26,711 bases of DNA from a virus, in the IMG/VR virus record IMGVR_UViG_3300046009_004011, positions 1 through 26,711 of that record. One strand, 5' to 3'. The notes under the pieces were generated by a model. The model saw nothing but the letters and a program-made list of their open reading frames with translations, had not been told where the DNA came from and made no database searches. Shown here piece after piece: positions 12,916 through 21,809 of this stretch (its first letter is position 1; the number at the start of each line of letters is the position of its first letter). Position numbers and translations under genes: made by a program.

Positions 12916-14541
12916 TTAGCCGCCGCCGCCTACGGGCGCAGCCGAACCGGGACGCGGGCGTCTTTCGGTGGCGCGCCGCTCAGTAGCTATCCGGTCAACG
13001 GCATCCTGCGCTTCGGCCAGCGTGTACTTATGCACATTAACCAAGGTGTCAATCATTTGCTGTTGTTCAGCCAGAGTAAATTCGTCGTAGCCAAACCACC
13101 CTTCCTTGGCGTACCGCTCCGCAAGATCGTCTTCCACGGCCCTGCGCTGCTCTGCGCGCTTGGCGGCATTGGCGATCTGAAGGCTCTCGGCCTGCGCGTC
13201 CGAAAGTGGCCCAGCCGCAGTGCCGGCCAGCGCCCCCGTGACGGCCTGCTGTGCAAGACGCGCCGCAGTATCCAACTGACGAGCATCCACCTGCGCCCGA
13301 AGCTCTCCGCCGGGCAGTGCATACTGCAACTGGCGAATCTGCTCCTCGGGCGACATCATGGCAAGCTGGTTGAACATCGCCGCGTTTCCGCTGTTGATGT
13401 TGTGCGATCCGCCGGCCAGCATGTTCCTGTTTGCCAAGAACGACCGGCGCGCTTGCCGGTCATTTTCGTAATCCCGGCTGGAGGCAAGGCCACGCGCCGT
13501 TGGGTCCAACAACTCTTTGGCGTTGATACCAGTGCGAGCGGCAACGCGGTCGGCCGCGGCGCGGTTGCGGCGATCCGCTTGGGCCTGCCGCGCTTCGTCG
13601 GTCAGGCGCAGGACAGCCCGGGGGCCAAACGGAGTGTTGACCTGCACGTTCTCCCAAGCAGTTCTTTGCGGCGTTCCCTTCAGGGGGTCGTAGATCGGGC
13701 GATTGTCTGCGCCGATTCGCACGCCATTCGGACCCTCATACGCACTCGCTTGGCGCCTCGCGGCGGGCGACATCTGGTCAGCGATACCCCCTGGACCGTC
13801 GTAGTCGGCGGCCAAGCTGTAGGAGATGCCGCCGTCCGGCGTGTACACCGGAACGAAACCGCGCGCCATCATTGCTTGGTCTGCTGGCGACGGCGTCATT
13901 ACGCCCGTCTTGGGGTCTACCGGGCGCGTGTAATAGGCATCGGCCTCATCTTGCGTTTGGAAGTTCGGCGCCGGCATCGGGTCTCGTCCATCGTCGGTGC
14001 GGGGACCAACGACGCCCCGAGACATTCCGGGCCTGATCGGCGGGGCGGGCGGGTTGAATTGCGTCAGGTCCGGCGGCCCGGACGGGTCTGGCGTGGTCCC
14101 GTACGCCAGATCCAACTCCCTCTCAAACGCGCCCTCTCTGCGGTCTTGGTCACGCATGTATGCGGCACCGGCCCGCAAGGTTTCGTCGTTGCTGAACGCG
14201 GGGTTAAAGGCTCCGACTTGGCGAGACTCATATTCGGCGCCGATGCGAGCCTCGTCCGGCGTGTAGCCCGCGGCCACCATCCGGGCCGCATGCGCCGACT
14301 GAGGGTCCGGGGCGGGCGCCGCCTTCGGCTTCAGGCTCGGGTCTGGAGTAACCGGAGTGGCAGCGGCCTCCAGGTTGGCGTCCACATTGGTGGGTGCCGG
14401 CTTGGGCTTGCGGCGACGAAAGTACTCAGCGACAAACGCCTGCCTCTCGGCAACATTTGGAATGAAGTCCGGGCTGTTCTCCAAGAGACCAAAGATGTGT
14501 TCCATCTGCTCGTCGGAGACTTGCGAGAAATCAGTCGTCAT
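12916..14541 (-). CDS. Probable virion structural protein, 541 aa
   Basis: The start overlaps the upstream stop as TGATG. Residues about 45-80 and 150-175 are Pro- and Ala-rich linkers; between and after them are helical, Gln- and Ala-rich segments such as RQLDTAARLAQQAVTGALAG. The C-terminus ends in a basic stretch and PVGGGG. No enzyme motif is seen. The stretch IRPGMSRG recurs in the 137-residue protein at 16357-16770. It is likely part of the internal or ejection complex with the 522- and 1223-residue proteins beside it, inferred from order and composition only. Confidence 0.5.
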   Translation of the reverse strand: MTTDFSQVSDEQMEHIFGLLENSPDFIPNVAERQAFVAEYFRRRKPKPAPTNVDANLEAAATPVTPDPSLKPKAAPAPDPQSAHAARMVAAGYTPDEARIGAEYESRQVGAFNPAFSNDETLRAGAAYMRDQDRREGAFERELDLAYGTTPDPSGPPDLTQFNPPAPPIRPGMSRGVVGPRTDDGRDPMPAPNFQTQDEADAYYTRPVDPKTGVMTPSPADQAMMARGFVPVYTPDGGISYSLAADYDGPGGIADQMSPAARRQASAYEGPNGVRIGADNRPIYDPLKGTPQRTAWENVQVNTPFGPRAVLRLTDEARQAQADRRNRAAADRVAARTGINAKELLDPTARGLASSRDYENDRQARRSFLANRNMLAGGSHNINSGNAAMFNQLAMMSPEEQIRQLQYALPGGELRAQVDARQLDTAARLAQQAVTGALAGTAAGPLSDAQAESLQIANAAKRAEQRRAVEDDLAERYAKEGWFGYDEFTLAEQQQMIDTLVNVHKYTLAEAQDAVDRIATERRATERRPRPGSAAPVGGGG

Positions 14542-16109
14542 CAGCCGGCTCTCCTATTTCGCATCGCATCGCCCTCGGACTGAAGCTGCCGCACTTGCCG
14601 CATCACTGCCTGCACTTGCGGACTGTTCGGCGTCATGCCCTGGCGATACATGGCATTAACTTGGTTGATCAGCTCTTGCGCCTGTTTGAACTTGGCGCTG
14701 GCGTCGTCGCCCGGAACGAACGCCGGCTGGCGGCGCTGCTCATTGCCCATGGCGATCAGACGGTTGACCTCGGCCATAATCGACTGGGCCTCCGGCACTT
14801 CGCCTCCGGCGGCGCGGCGCATGTCGTTCAGCCGGTTGATGAGCGCGCGTGCCTGGAGGCTGTAGTCCTGCGGACCTTGCTTCACCGTGGGCTGGGGAGT
14901 CTCTGCCGTGGCGGCCACCTTCGGTGCGGGGCGGGTCTCTTCGACAAGGTCCGCTTCGCCGCCGGAGGTGAAGGCGGGATCGTCCGCGGTAGCCGGAGCC
15001 TGTGCAGTGCGATCCCCAGGCATGGTTGCGATGATTCCGGCGCCTGTGGCGGCAGCGGCGGCGGCTGCAAGTTTGCGGCCGTTGCCAGAACGCACCGGGG
15101 CCTGCGGCACTTCGCCCCGCATAAACGGCGCCTGCTGGAGCAGCGCGTCGTCAACATCAATGTTGCGATGCTCCAGACGCAGGGGAGAGGTGGTGCGGTC
15201 GAACTGCGCCGCAATGCTCTCTGCGGCCCGCTGGTCTGGCGGAACGGAAAGCACGCGTGAGCCAGGAACGGACATGGCTCGCGTCTCACCGGGAATGCCA
15301 CGCGGCGGCGCGGGGATCAGTCCGGTGGGGCTTGGGACAACGCGGCCTGGGCCAGAGAGCCTGCCGGGAACGCCAGGGCCACGCGGGTAGCTGTCGATGA
15401 GCGCCTGCCGAGCGGCCAAGAGTTCTGGGGACATCTCCCAACGGGATGGAGCATCGCCATACGCGAGACCAGCGCTGGCCGCTTGGGATGGATAATCAAA
15501 CCCCATCCAGTCGTCGGCTTGCAGCGCCCGCATGTACCGCTGTTGCGCGGGCGAAAGCTCATTGATTGCAGACAAAAACTCCTCTTCGTCTGCGTCAAAC
15601 GGGGCGGGCCAATCCTTGCGCAACGCGCTGTGCGCCCCAGCCCGGTCGCCAGTCATCCCATCACCAAGCGGCAACTCCATCTGCCGCGTCGGACGAACGC
15701 CATCCGCAGCCGCGGCCTGACGATAGGCGTCCAGGATGACATCAGAGTCGGCGCCACGCACCCGTCCGGCAAGCTCTGGGTCGTACCCTTCGATGCTTCG
15801 CATAATCTCCGGGTCGGAGGCAATGCGCTCTTCCATCGTCTTCGGCGCAGGCCCAGCCTCAGACGGGCGCACGGGCGGTACGAACTCCCTGGCCGGGCCG
15901 GGGAGGTCCAGCGGCTCACCCAATCGCAGGGCGGTGTGAATGCGGTACACCTCCTCTGGCGTGGCCGTAGCGGCGTCTAGCCCGCCTTCCTGAAGGGCGC
16001 GCATCAGGTTCGGGGTGGTGATTCCGGTGGCGCCCTGAAGCCGCTCCAGGTTGGCGACATCACCAGCAAGCGAGGCAATGATACGGCCGGCGCTGTCGAT
16101 GCGACCCAT
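14541..16109 (-). CDS. Probable virion structural protein with central hydrophobic segment, 522 aa
   Basis: The ATG at 16109 is coupled to the upstream stop (TAATG). The N-terminal half is helical and acidic; the middle is Pro- and Gly-rich. An alanine-rich hydrophobic stretch, KLAAAAAAATGAGIIATM, lies near residues 340-357 and could cross or enter a membrane, as expected for an ejection protein. The C-terminus has two similar helical units, ALINRLNDMRRA...EVNRLIAMG and ELINQVNAMYRQG...VMRQVRQL, which look like an internal duplication. Function is unknown; grouped with the neighbouring internal-protein candidates. Confidence 0.5.
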   Translation of the reverse strand: MGRIDSAGRIIASLAGDVANLERLQGATGITTPNLMRALQEGGLDAATATPEEVYRIHTALRLGEPLDLPGPAREFVPPVRPSEAGPAPKTMEERIASDPEIMRSIEGYDPELAGRVRGADSDVILDAYRQAAAADGVRPTRQMELPLGDGMTGDRAGAHSALRKDWPAPFDADEEEFLSAINELSPAQQRYMRALQADDWMGFDYPSQAASAGLAYGDAPSRWEMSPELLAARQALIDSYPRGPGVPGRLSGPGRVVPSPTGLIPAPPRGIPGETRAMSVPGSRVLSVPPDQRAAESIAAQFDRTTSPLRLEHRNIDVDDALLQQAPFMRGEVPQAPVRSGNGRKLAAAAAAATGAGIIATMPGDRTAQAPATADDPAFTSGGEADLVEETRPAPKVAATAETPQPTVKQGPQDYSLQARALINRLNDMRRAAGGEVPEAQSIMAEVNRLIAMGNEQRRQPAFVPGDDASAKFKQAQELINQVNAMYRQGMTPNSPQVQAVMRQVRQLQSEGDAMRNRRAG

Positions 16110-16357
16110 TACTTGCGGCCCTTCTTCTTCGGCGCCGCATCGTCAAAGGCTTCGTCGTCTTCGACCTCTGGCGTGTTGGGCTTGCCGTGCATCTCCTCAT
16201 CCAAGTCTGCCAGTTCGTTCTTCTCTGGCTGCTTGGACCGCTTGGAGAGCTTTTCCATAATCTCCTTCTCCTCATCATCGCTCGCCGTGAGGAGTTGTTT
16301 GACCAGTCGCTTCAGCGCGCTGTTGGTCAGATCGTCCAGGTCAAAGTCGATTCGCAT
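16109..16357 (-). CDS. Small charged protein, 82 aa
   Basis: It begins MRIDFDLDDLTNSALKRLVK and is followed by an acidic helix (DDEEKEIMEKLSKRSK), an acidic linker and a basic end KKKGRK. Starts and stops are coupled on both sides (TAATG). Strong charge alternation and small size suggest a chaperone-like or minor virion protein. The major capsid gene is not nearby, so a scaffold role is unlikely. No family is recognised. Confidence 0.55.
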   Translation of the reverse strand: MRIDFDLDDLTNSALKRLVKQLLTASDDEEKEIMEKLSKRSKQPEKNELADLDEEMHGKPNTPEVEDDEAFDDAAPKKKGRK

Positions 16358-16770
16358 TAGCTGAGTAACTCCCCAAGAATGCCGCCCATAAAATTCAGGC
16401 CGGTCTGCTGCCGCTGAAGCGCTGCCATCTGCTGGGCGTAGGCGTTCTGCTGATTCAACCCACCAAGCGCTTGTGCGTATTGCTCTTGGGCCTGATTGGC
16501 CTGGAGCGATTGGTTGGCGTTGTACTGCTGGCTTTCGATGGCGTTGGAGTAGGCTTGGGCAATTCCCTGCGCCATCTTTTGCGCGGAATCGATGCCCGCC
16601 TGATTCATCTGCGCGCCGCCGCGGGACATCCCCGGGCGGTCGTATTGCTTGGCGTTGAACCGCGGGTCACCGGCCGCCAGCGCCATGGCGATCTGGTTGC
16701 TGAATGCGGGGCTGCGGAAGTTGTCGTTGCGCTGGACCGGAACGGCCCGATTCAGATTGACTGAGTTCAT
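16357..16770 (-). CDS. Gln-rich virion-type protein, 137 aa
   Basis: Residues about 60-125 are an alanine- and glutamine-rich helix (AQGIAQAYSNAIESQQYNAN, EQYAQALGGLNQQNAYAQQM) ending in a hydrophobic NFMGGILGELL. The N-terminus is polar with DRPGMSRGGAQMNQ. It overlaps the 115-residue gene by ATGA and shares its composition and plan. The two may be paralogous or assemble together. Similar low-complexity helices occur in phage tail or internal proteins, but no specific function can be given. Confidence 0.5.
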   Translation of the reverse strand: MNSVNLNRAVPVQRNDNFRSPAFSNQIAMALAAGDPRFNAKQYDRPGMSRGGAQMNQAGIDSAQKMAQGIAQAYSNAIESQQYNANQSLQANQAQEQYAQALGGLNQQNAYAQQMAALQRQQTGLNFMGGILGELLS

Positions 16771-17114
16771 TGAAAAAGGCTGCGGAGTACGGGACTTGCG
16801 AAGCCGACCATGGCGCTGAGGCGGCTATTGGCAAGGTCGCTCTGGTTCTGCTGGGCGGCGTTCATCTGCTGCAAGCCTTGGAGCGCCAGATTGCGCTGCG
16901 CCTGCTGTTGGGCCATGGCGTATTCCGTGTTTGCGCGGCTGGCCTGACTCTCCAAGTTGGCGGTCTCGGAATCTGCAAGCGCACGCAGAACGTCGCCGTG
17001 GTTGCGGCCGTATGCCGCATAGGGGGAGCCCTGCGACAGGGTCTTGGCCATGTCGGCCTGCATGGCGCGGCTGACGGGCGGCTGGCTGGGGAGCGTGGTG
17101 TTGTAGTTCAGCAT
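16767..17114 (-). CDS. Gln-rich virion-type protein, 115 aa
   Basis: The ATG at 17114 is chosen over an in-frame GTG at 17129 because it overlaps the upstream stop as TGATG. The protein begins MLNYNTTLPSQPPVSRAM, then has a helical section with EYAMAQQQAQRNLALQGLQQ and a hydrophobic C-terminus (SAMVGFASPVLRSLFQ). Its layout (polar start, Gln-rich helix, hydrophobic end) repeats that of the 137-residue gene after it, so the pair may have arisen by duplication. No family is recognised. Confidence 0.5.
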   Translation of the reverse strand: MLNYNTTLPSQPPVSRAMQADMAKTLSQGSPYAAYGRNHGDVLRALADSETANLESQASRANTEYAMAQQQAQRNLALQGLQQMNAAQQNQSDLANSRLSAMVGFASPVLRSLFQ

Positions 17115-18379
17115 CACGCTTTCCACCACGGCGTGCCCGTGCGCCGACGCTCCGCGCGCCGCGCGCGGGAATCAGCCAGCGACTGACGCCGGGCCGCGTC
17201 TTGCTGTTGGCGAGCTAAGGTAGCGCGCCGAGCAACCTCGGCCGGATCTTGGAACATCGGCAAGTTGCCAAGCGACTTGTCCCACATGCCGCCGATCAGG
17301 TTGTTGGCGGTGCCGTACCCTGTCCGCAGGTCGCCCTGCACGCCCCGCAGTTGGCCTCCGACCGTGCCGAAGCCGTCCTTCATCTGCCCGGCCAGCCGGT
17401 CGAACATGGAGAAGTCGGCCTGATTGTTGTCGTAGAACTGATTCATTCCACGGTCCAGCCCGGCGTACGCCGGAGTGCCAAGCTGCGTTAGACCGGCCAG
17501 CACATCGTTCATCATCTGGGACGGCATGCCGCGTGAGGAGTAATGCTGCGCATCCAACTGCGCGCGGCTGCTCGCATCGCCGGCCGCCAGACGGTCCAGG
17601 GCGCTGCCAGAAGTGATCCCCATTCGCAGGGCGTCCAGCCCGGCGTATGCCTCCGGCATGCCGGAGTTGGCCGAAGACCTGTTTGCGGTGAGGGACATGT
17701 TGAGCCCACCGCTTCCGCCGCCTCCGCCGTAACTGCCCGAAGCGATGCCGCCTTCAGGCCCAGAGGCAGCAAACCCTCCGCCATCACCGCCGCCGACTCC
17801 GCCGCCCGACATGCTCATGTTCAGATTGGAGAGAGCAGAGGCCCTGCCCAATGAACCGTACGCACCACCAAGGCCGCCGAGGGCGGCGTTCTGGGATACG
17901 CCGACATTGGCCATTCCCTGCTGGTTTGCGTTCTGCATCGACGCCAGGGACTGGTTGTAGGCTTGCTGGTTTGCTGCCCAGGCGGCGAGTGCGCTATTGG
18001 CCGCGCTGCCGTAGGCGCCCAATTGAGCCGTGCCGACATTTGACAGTGCCGCCTGACGGGCAGCCTCGGCCATGGCGTTGGCGCCGTACCGCGCGCCGGC
18101 CTCATTAGCCTTGGCCGTGGCGATGTTGCCCAGGCCCAGGTTGTAGGCGCCAAAAGCGTCTGCGTAGCTCTTGCCCACCCCGGTCAGGCCGCCCGCCATC
18201 GCCCCAAAGTTGTTGCCAAAGGCATTGGCAAACACGCCGGGCTGCTGGGCTAAGGCCGCCTGGACCGTGTATGGATTGTCGCCTCCACCACCTCCACCGC
18301 CGAATGGCCCATGTGTGATACTGCCGCCGCGGAATGCCGTGGTGCGGCCACCGGCTGGATTCGCATACTGCTGTGCCAT
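17114..18379 (-). CDS. Gly/Ala-rich virion-type protein, 421 aa
   Basis: The ATG at 18379 follows GGGAG. Residues about 25-35 and 195-235 are glycine-rich loops. The segment at about 60-165 is a long Ala-, Asn- and Gln-rich helical region with repeated ANQQ, SNVG and YGSAA-like pieces. The C-terminus is basic (RRATLARQQQDAARRQSL, then ARRAERRRTG). The composition resembles structural proteins that form extended assemblies, perhaps a tail-tip or internal protein. No enzymatic motif is found. Confidence 0.5.
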   Translation of the reverse strand: MAQQYANPAGGRTTAFRGGSITHGPFGGGGGGGDNPYTVQAALAQQPGVFANAFGNNFGAMAGGLTGVGKSYADAFGAYNLGLGNIATAKANEAGARYGANAMAEAARQAALSNVGTAQLGAYGSAANSALAAWAANQQAYNQSLASMQNANQQGMANVGVSQNAALGGLGGAYGSLGRASALSNLNMSMSGGGVGGGDGGGFAASGPEGGIASGSYGGGGGSGGLNMSLTANRSSANSGMPEAYAGLDALRMGITSGSALDRLAAGDASSRAQLDAQHYSSRGMPSQMMNDVLAGLTQLGTPAYAGLDRGMNQFYDNNQADFSMFDRLAGQMKDGFGTVGGQLRGVQGDLRTGYGTANNLIGGMWDKSLGNLPMFQDPAEVARRATLARQQQDAARRQSLADSRARRAERRRTGTPWWKA

Positions 18380-18423
18380 GAAAGTCTCCCTACCAGTTAT
18401 TGCCCGTCAGGCGGCGTATCCGG

Positions 18424-19206
18424 TCATGGATAAGTGTCTTTTGCGGCCAGCGTGTAGGTTGGCACCGCAACGGTGACGCTGATTGAAATCGTTTCGTTTG
18501 TCGTACTGGGCACAAACTCCCCATCTACGCACGCATAAGTGGTCACCGGAATTGTGGTAGACCCGGTGCCCGTCACGTTCTTTGTGCCGGAGTTAAGTTG
18601 GTAACCGCCCCCGCCGCCGCCACCTCCGCCGAACGGCGGCTGTGGCACTGGGAACGGTATTGGCACAGGAACTGGGAATCCCGACGCTTCCCCGGCCGCA
18701 CCGGCGCGGCCCTGCGGCCCGGCGGGGCCGGCTACGGGGCGGCCGTTGATATTTGTCACATTGATGTTGGTGGTGTTGACGTTATTCGTATTCACCGTGT
18801 TGGAATACGAATTCTGGGTGATGAAGTCGCCCCCGTTGAAGACGTTAGGGCCACCCTGATACGTGTTGACGGTCTGCTGCGGGTTGAACGGGAAACTAAA
18901 AGAATCCCCGCCGTAGTTGTTGGTAGTGAATCCGCCAGGGCCGCCCCAACCAGGAAGGACGACCTGTCCGGCGCCCAAGCCTTCCAGGTAGGGCAGGATG
19001 TTGTAGTACTCGGTTGGGTTCCACTGGCCGCCGCCAAAGTATCCCGGGCCTGACTGACGCGGCGGCGGCGGAGAGAAGTTCACCATGCCGCGGTGGGTCA
19101 GCGGTTGATTGCAATTGCCGAGAGCCTGAACAAGCGCCCGCGTGGCCTGTTCTGGCAGAACTCCTTGTAGTGCGTTGACAAGGGACGGTATCGTCTGCGT
19201 AAGCAC
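18424..19206 (-). CDS. Collagen-like, Gly/Asn-rich tail fibre candidate
   Basis: The GTG at 19206 overlaps the hub stop as TAGTG, with GGAGG ten bases before. Three kinds of low-complexity parts follow a helical start: an Asn-rich stretch (SYSNTVNTNNVNTTNINVTN, about residues 133-152), a short collagen-like GPAGPQGRAGAAGEASG (about 161-177), then Pro- and Val-rich PVPVPIPFPVPQPP and a run of nine or more glycines. The C-terminal part is beta-rich (SGTKNVTGTGSTTIPVTTYA). Such collagen-like plus beta-strand designs are common in trimeric phage fibres and decoration proteins. Coupling to the hub gene suggests it attaches to the tail. Confidence 0.5.
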   Translation of the reverse strand: MLTQTIPSLVNALQGVLPEQATRALVQALGNCNQPLTHRGMVNFSPPPPRQSGPGYFGGGQWNPTEYYNILPYLEGLGAGQVVLPGWGGPGGFTTNNYGGDSFSFPFNPQQTVNTYQGGPNVFNGGDFITQNSYSNTVNTNNVNTTNINVTNINGRPVAGPAGPQGRAGAAGEASGFPVPVPIPFPVPQPPFGGGGGGGGGYQLNSGTKNVTGTGSTTIPVTTYACVDGEFVPSTTNETISISVTVAVPTYTLAAKDTYP

Positions 19207-21809
19207 TACCCGGCGCCCTCCACTCTCACGGAGTACAGGGTCACCGGATCGGTCGTTTGCGTGCCAGCAACCTCAATTGCCACCTCGCGGTCTCCGCCAG
19301 CAGATCCCTCATCAACCCTGCCCGCAAGGCTGGCCGTGGCCGTGCCGGTGGCGTCTCCTAGCGGAGACCGAGTCGCCGCCATGTTCAGCGTGGACTCCGT
19401 GGACCCGGTGTCTGTGACGAACCCTGTTCCTCGGTTTGTAGCGGCGGCGTTCTTGCGAGGGGCAGCCGCATTGTTGTAGTAGACCCGCAGCCGCAACGTG
19501 GAATCGGACGCGGTGGGGTTGTATCCAAAAGTCACAGACCGGCTGCCGCGCTCCGTGGACATTTCGTAGTTGCCAGTGCGCAGGCGATACTCCACTCCAG
19601 TGGTGCCGTCTTGCGTGCCCGAGAACCGGGCGAAGGATGCGTTGTTGAGCGCCGAGAGTTCTAGCCGCCGCCCCGACACAACCACGGGGCATGTGGCAGT
19701 AACTGCGTTTGCATAGGACTCCTGCCACCACGCCTTCGTCGCCACGCAATAGCACAGGGCCTTGGTGGGCTCCGTGTCATTTGGCCCGCAGTAATAGAAG
19801 CGCACGGTTTTGGTGCTGTATTCGGCGCGCACATGGCACTTGGCGGATTGGGCAAAGTTGATGGTCCCGTCACGCCAGAGGTTGTCCACGGCGACAGAGA
19901 TAGATTCCTCGCCCTGCCCGTCGAACGCATACATGCCGGTCCCGTCTGCAATGAAGGCCACGCCGTCCATTACATCCCAGCAGCGGCTGTTCAGAATGCC
20001 CCTGTACGCCACCAGAATGATCGACGCATCGATCACCGGCTGGGCCACGTAGGTGAGCTTGTACAGGTGGAAGTTCTGCGCCAGGATCAAATATCCCCCC
20101 AACGGGATGAGGGCCACCAGCTTGTCGGGGTCGCCAGTGTTTTCTTGGATGACAAGTTCGTTGGCGAGCGGCACCGACTCTGGCTCATCAACCTCTGAGT
20201 AGTACAGCGAATTGGGCTTCTGCCCCGTGGAGTCCACGGCGTACCACGCGCGGTCCTGGAACATGCAGCCGACGCTCATCTCGCCGGGAGGTATTTCAAA
20301 TCGACGCGCATTGATCTGACCGGACGGCAGCGTGATCGGCATCAGGCCGTAGCCATCTCGGCTGGAGTCAATGAGCTGCGAGTCCGATAGGTTGTCGGCG
20401 TAGTCTGTTGGGTAATTTCCGCCTGCCTTGTACAGGGTAGTCACGCGGAACAGCACCACCGACTGGTCGGCGGTCGTTCGCCACAACTCAACGGCGTGCG
20501 CTCTGGCGTCTAGGTTGGGGTGCGAGAAGTTCCACCGAAGAGACCCCGAGCCACCAGGGATCTCAAGCTCCGCCAGTTCCGAGATGGAGGAGGCAAGCGG
20601 CCCGCCATTGGATGCCGGAGTGTTGTCCACGTAACGAATGGCGCACAAATATTTGCCGCGCAGGGGCTGGGTCAGCTCCGCCTCCACAATCGCCCGCGTG
20701 TCCTCAATGGCCGCGGTGGGAGGGAGCCTGTACTGACCGCCGTTGATCACGGTCACGCCAGAGACGTTGCCCGTGGAGTTGACCGTGGAGGAAACGACAG
20801 CGCCGGTCCCAAACGGGTCCGAAGTGTGAGCCCGAATGTTGATGATGGGAGGCGAGAAATATCCAGTCCCACTGGTGGCGACGTTCACGGACGCCACCTC
20901 AAACAGCATGCCCAATGTCACCACCGCCCCGCTGCCGCCGCCGCCCGTCACGGCCAATGTGGTTCCGGTCGTTGTGGCTCCCGTTCCGGCGGCAGTGATG
21001 ACTACGCCGCTGAGTTTGCCATCTACTCCAACATTAAAGTACGCGTATGCGTCTGTGAGCCCCTTGTTTGTGCCGAACACAGCGTATGGGGCCGTAGTGG
21101 CGTTGGCGGTGTATCCGGTGCCTGGATTCAGGATTTGGATAGTGCCGGCGCGTCCGGTAACGCTCACCGTGAACGCTGCGGTCTCGCCCATGCCGCCAGA
21201 GAGGGATACCGTTGGTGTCGCCTGATACCCGGAGCCGCGGTCGATGAGCTTTATGGCCGACACTCGCCCATTAACGACTTCGGCCCGCGCTACCGCAGTG
21301 CGGCCGGCGGTTGGCGTGCCGCCAGAAATAACAACCGTTGGCTCGCGGGCGTACCCATTGCCCGCGGTCAGAATGTGGATGGTTTTGATTTCCGTGGCGC
21401 CACCCGTGGCGCTGGCCGTGAGCGATATGGTGCCAGCGTGCTTGGCCACCCCAATCGGATGGGCGGTTGTCGAAGAGGCGTCCCACCGGATTCCTCTCCC
21501 CATGCCGTCCACTCCGTAGACGACGCTCTGCCGCCCTTTGAAGAACGACATCGGGGCAATCGAACCCGTATACGGATATGCCGTTGCGGCAGCGCCAGTC
21601 CCACCGCCGCCAGCAAACGTCACGCCCACGGAGGCCGTAAGCCCGGTGCCGGCGTTCTGCACCGCCACAGAATCCACCGCCGTTCCGGCCATGCTGACAA
21701 TGAGAACGGCATTGCCTGCCGTAGCGGTGGGGGCCTGGGTGTATCCGGTGCCACCGCTGGTGACCAAGACCTTCGCCACTCCACCTGTCGTCCGCGCGGA
21801 GAGTGTCAT
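19206..21809 (-). CDS. Tail hub / stabilisation-type protein, main part, with GTGY repeats
   Basis: The 867-residue protein contains a podoviral tail-hub-like body from about residue 375: GKYLCAIRYVDNTPAS, then HAVELWRTTADQSVVLFRVT, NSLYYSEVDEPESVPL, YLILAQNFHLYKLTYV and MDGVAFIADGTGMYAF. This resembles P22 gp10-type hub or needle-stabilising proteins. A further hub-like piece, KGRQSVVYGVDGMGRGIRWD, lies near residues 91-110. Between these are modules of the type GTGYTQAP (21), NGYAREPTVVISGG (151), GSGYQATPTVSLSGG (192), GTGYTANAT (230) and GTGYFSPP (314), which look like inserted beta-strand repeats. The missing N-terminus is probably the 85-residue gene just upstream, joined by TGATG. Confidence 0.6.
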   Translation of the reverse strand: MTLSARTTGGVAKVLVTSGGTGYTQAPTATAGNAVLIVSMAGTAVDSVAVQNAGTGLTASVGVTFAGGGGTGAAATAYPYTGSIAPMSFFKGRQSVVYGVDGMGRGIRWDASSTTAHPIGVAKHAGTISLTASATGGATEIKTIHILTAGNGYAREPTVVISGGTPTAGRTAVARAEVVNGRVSAIKLIDRGSGYQATPTVSLSGGMGETAAFTVSVTGRAGTIQILNPGTGYTANATTAPYAVFGTNKGLTDAYAYFNVGVDGKLSGVVITAAGTGATTTGTTLAVTGGGGSGAVVTLGMLFEVASVNVATSGTGYFSPPIINIRAHTSDPFGTGAVVSSTVNSTGNVSGVTVINGGQYRLPPTAAIEDTRAIVEAELTQPLRGKYLCAIRYVDNTPASNGGPLASSISELAELEIPGGSGSLRWNFSHPNLDARAHAVELWRTTADQSVVLFRVTTLYKAGGNYPTDYADNLSDSQLIDSSRDGYGLMPITLPSGQINARRFEIPPGEMSVGCMFQDRAWYAVDSTGQKPNSLYYSEVDEPESVPLANELVIQENTGDPDKLVALIPLGGYLILAQNFHLYKLTYVAQPVIDASIILVAYRGILNSRCWDVMDGVAFIADGTGMYAFDGQGEESISVAVDNLWRDGTINFAQSAKCHVRAEYSTKTVRFYYCGPNDTEPTKALCYCVATKAWWQESYANAVTATCPVVVSGRRLELSALNNASFARFSGTQDGTTGVEYRLRTGNYEMSTERGSRSVTFGYNPTASDSTLRLRVYYNNAAAPRKNAAATNRGTGFVTDTGSTESTLNMAATRSPLGDATGTATASLAGRVDEGSAGGDREVAIEVAGTQTTDPVTLYSVRVEGAG

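Noticed and set aside
12850-14583. 577-residue open frame on the plus strand
   Set aside because: It lies opposite the 541-residue gene and is rich in Arg, Gly and His, as expected from the complement of GC-rich coding DNA. The minus frame has coupled starts and stops with its neighbours.
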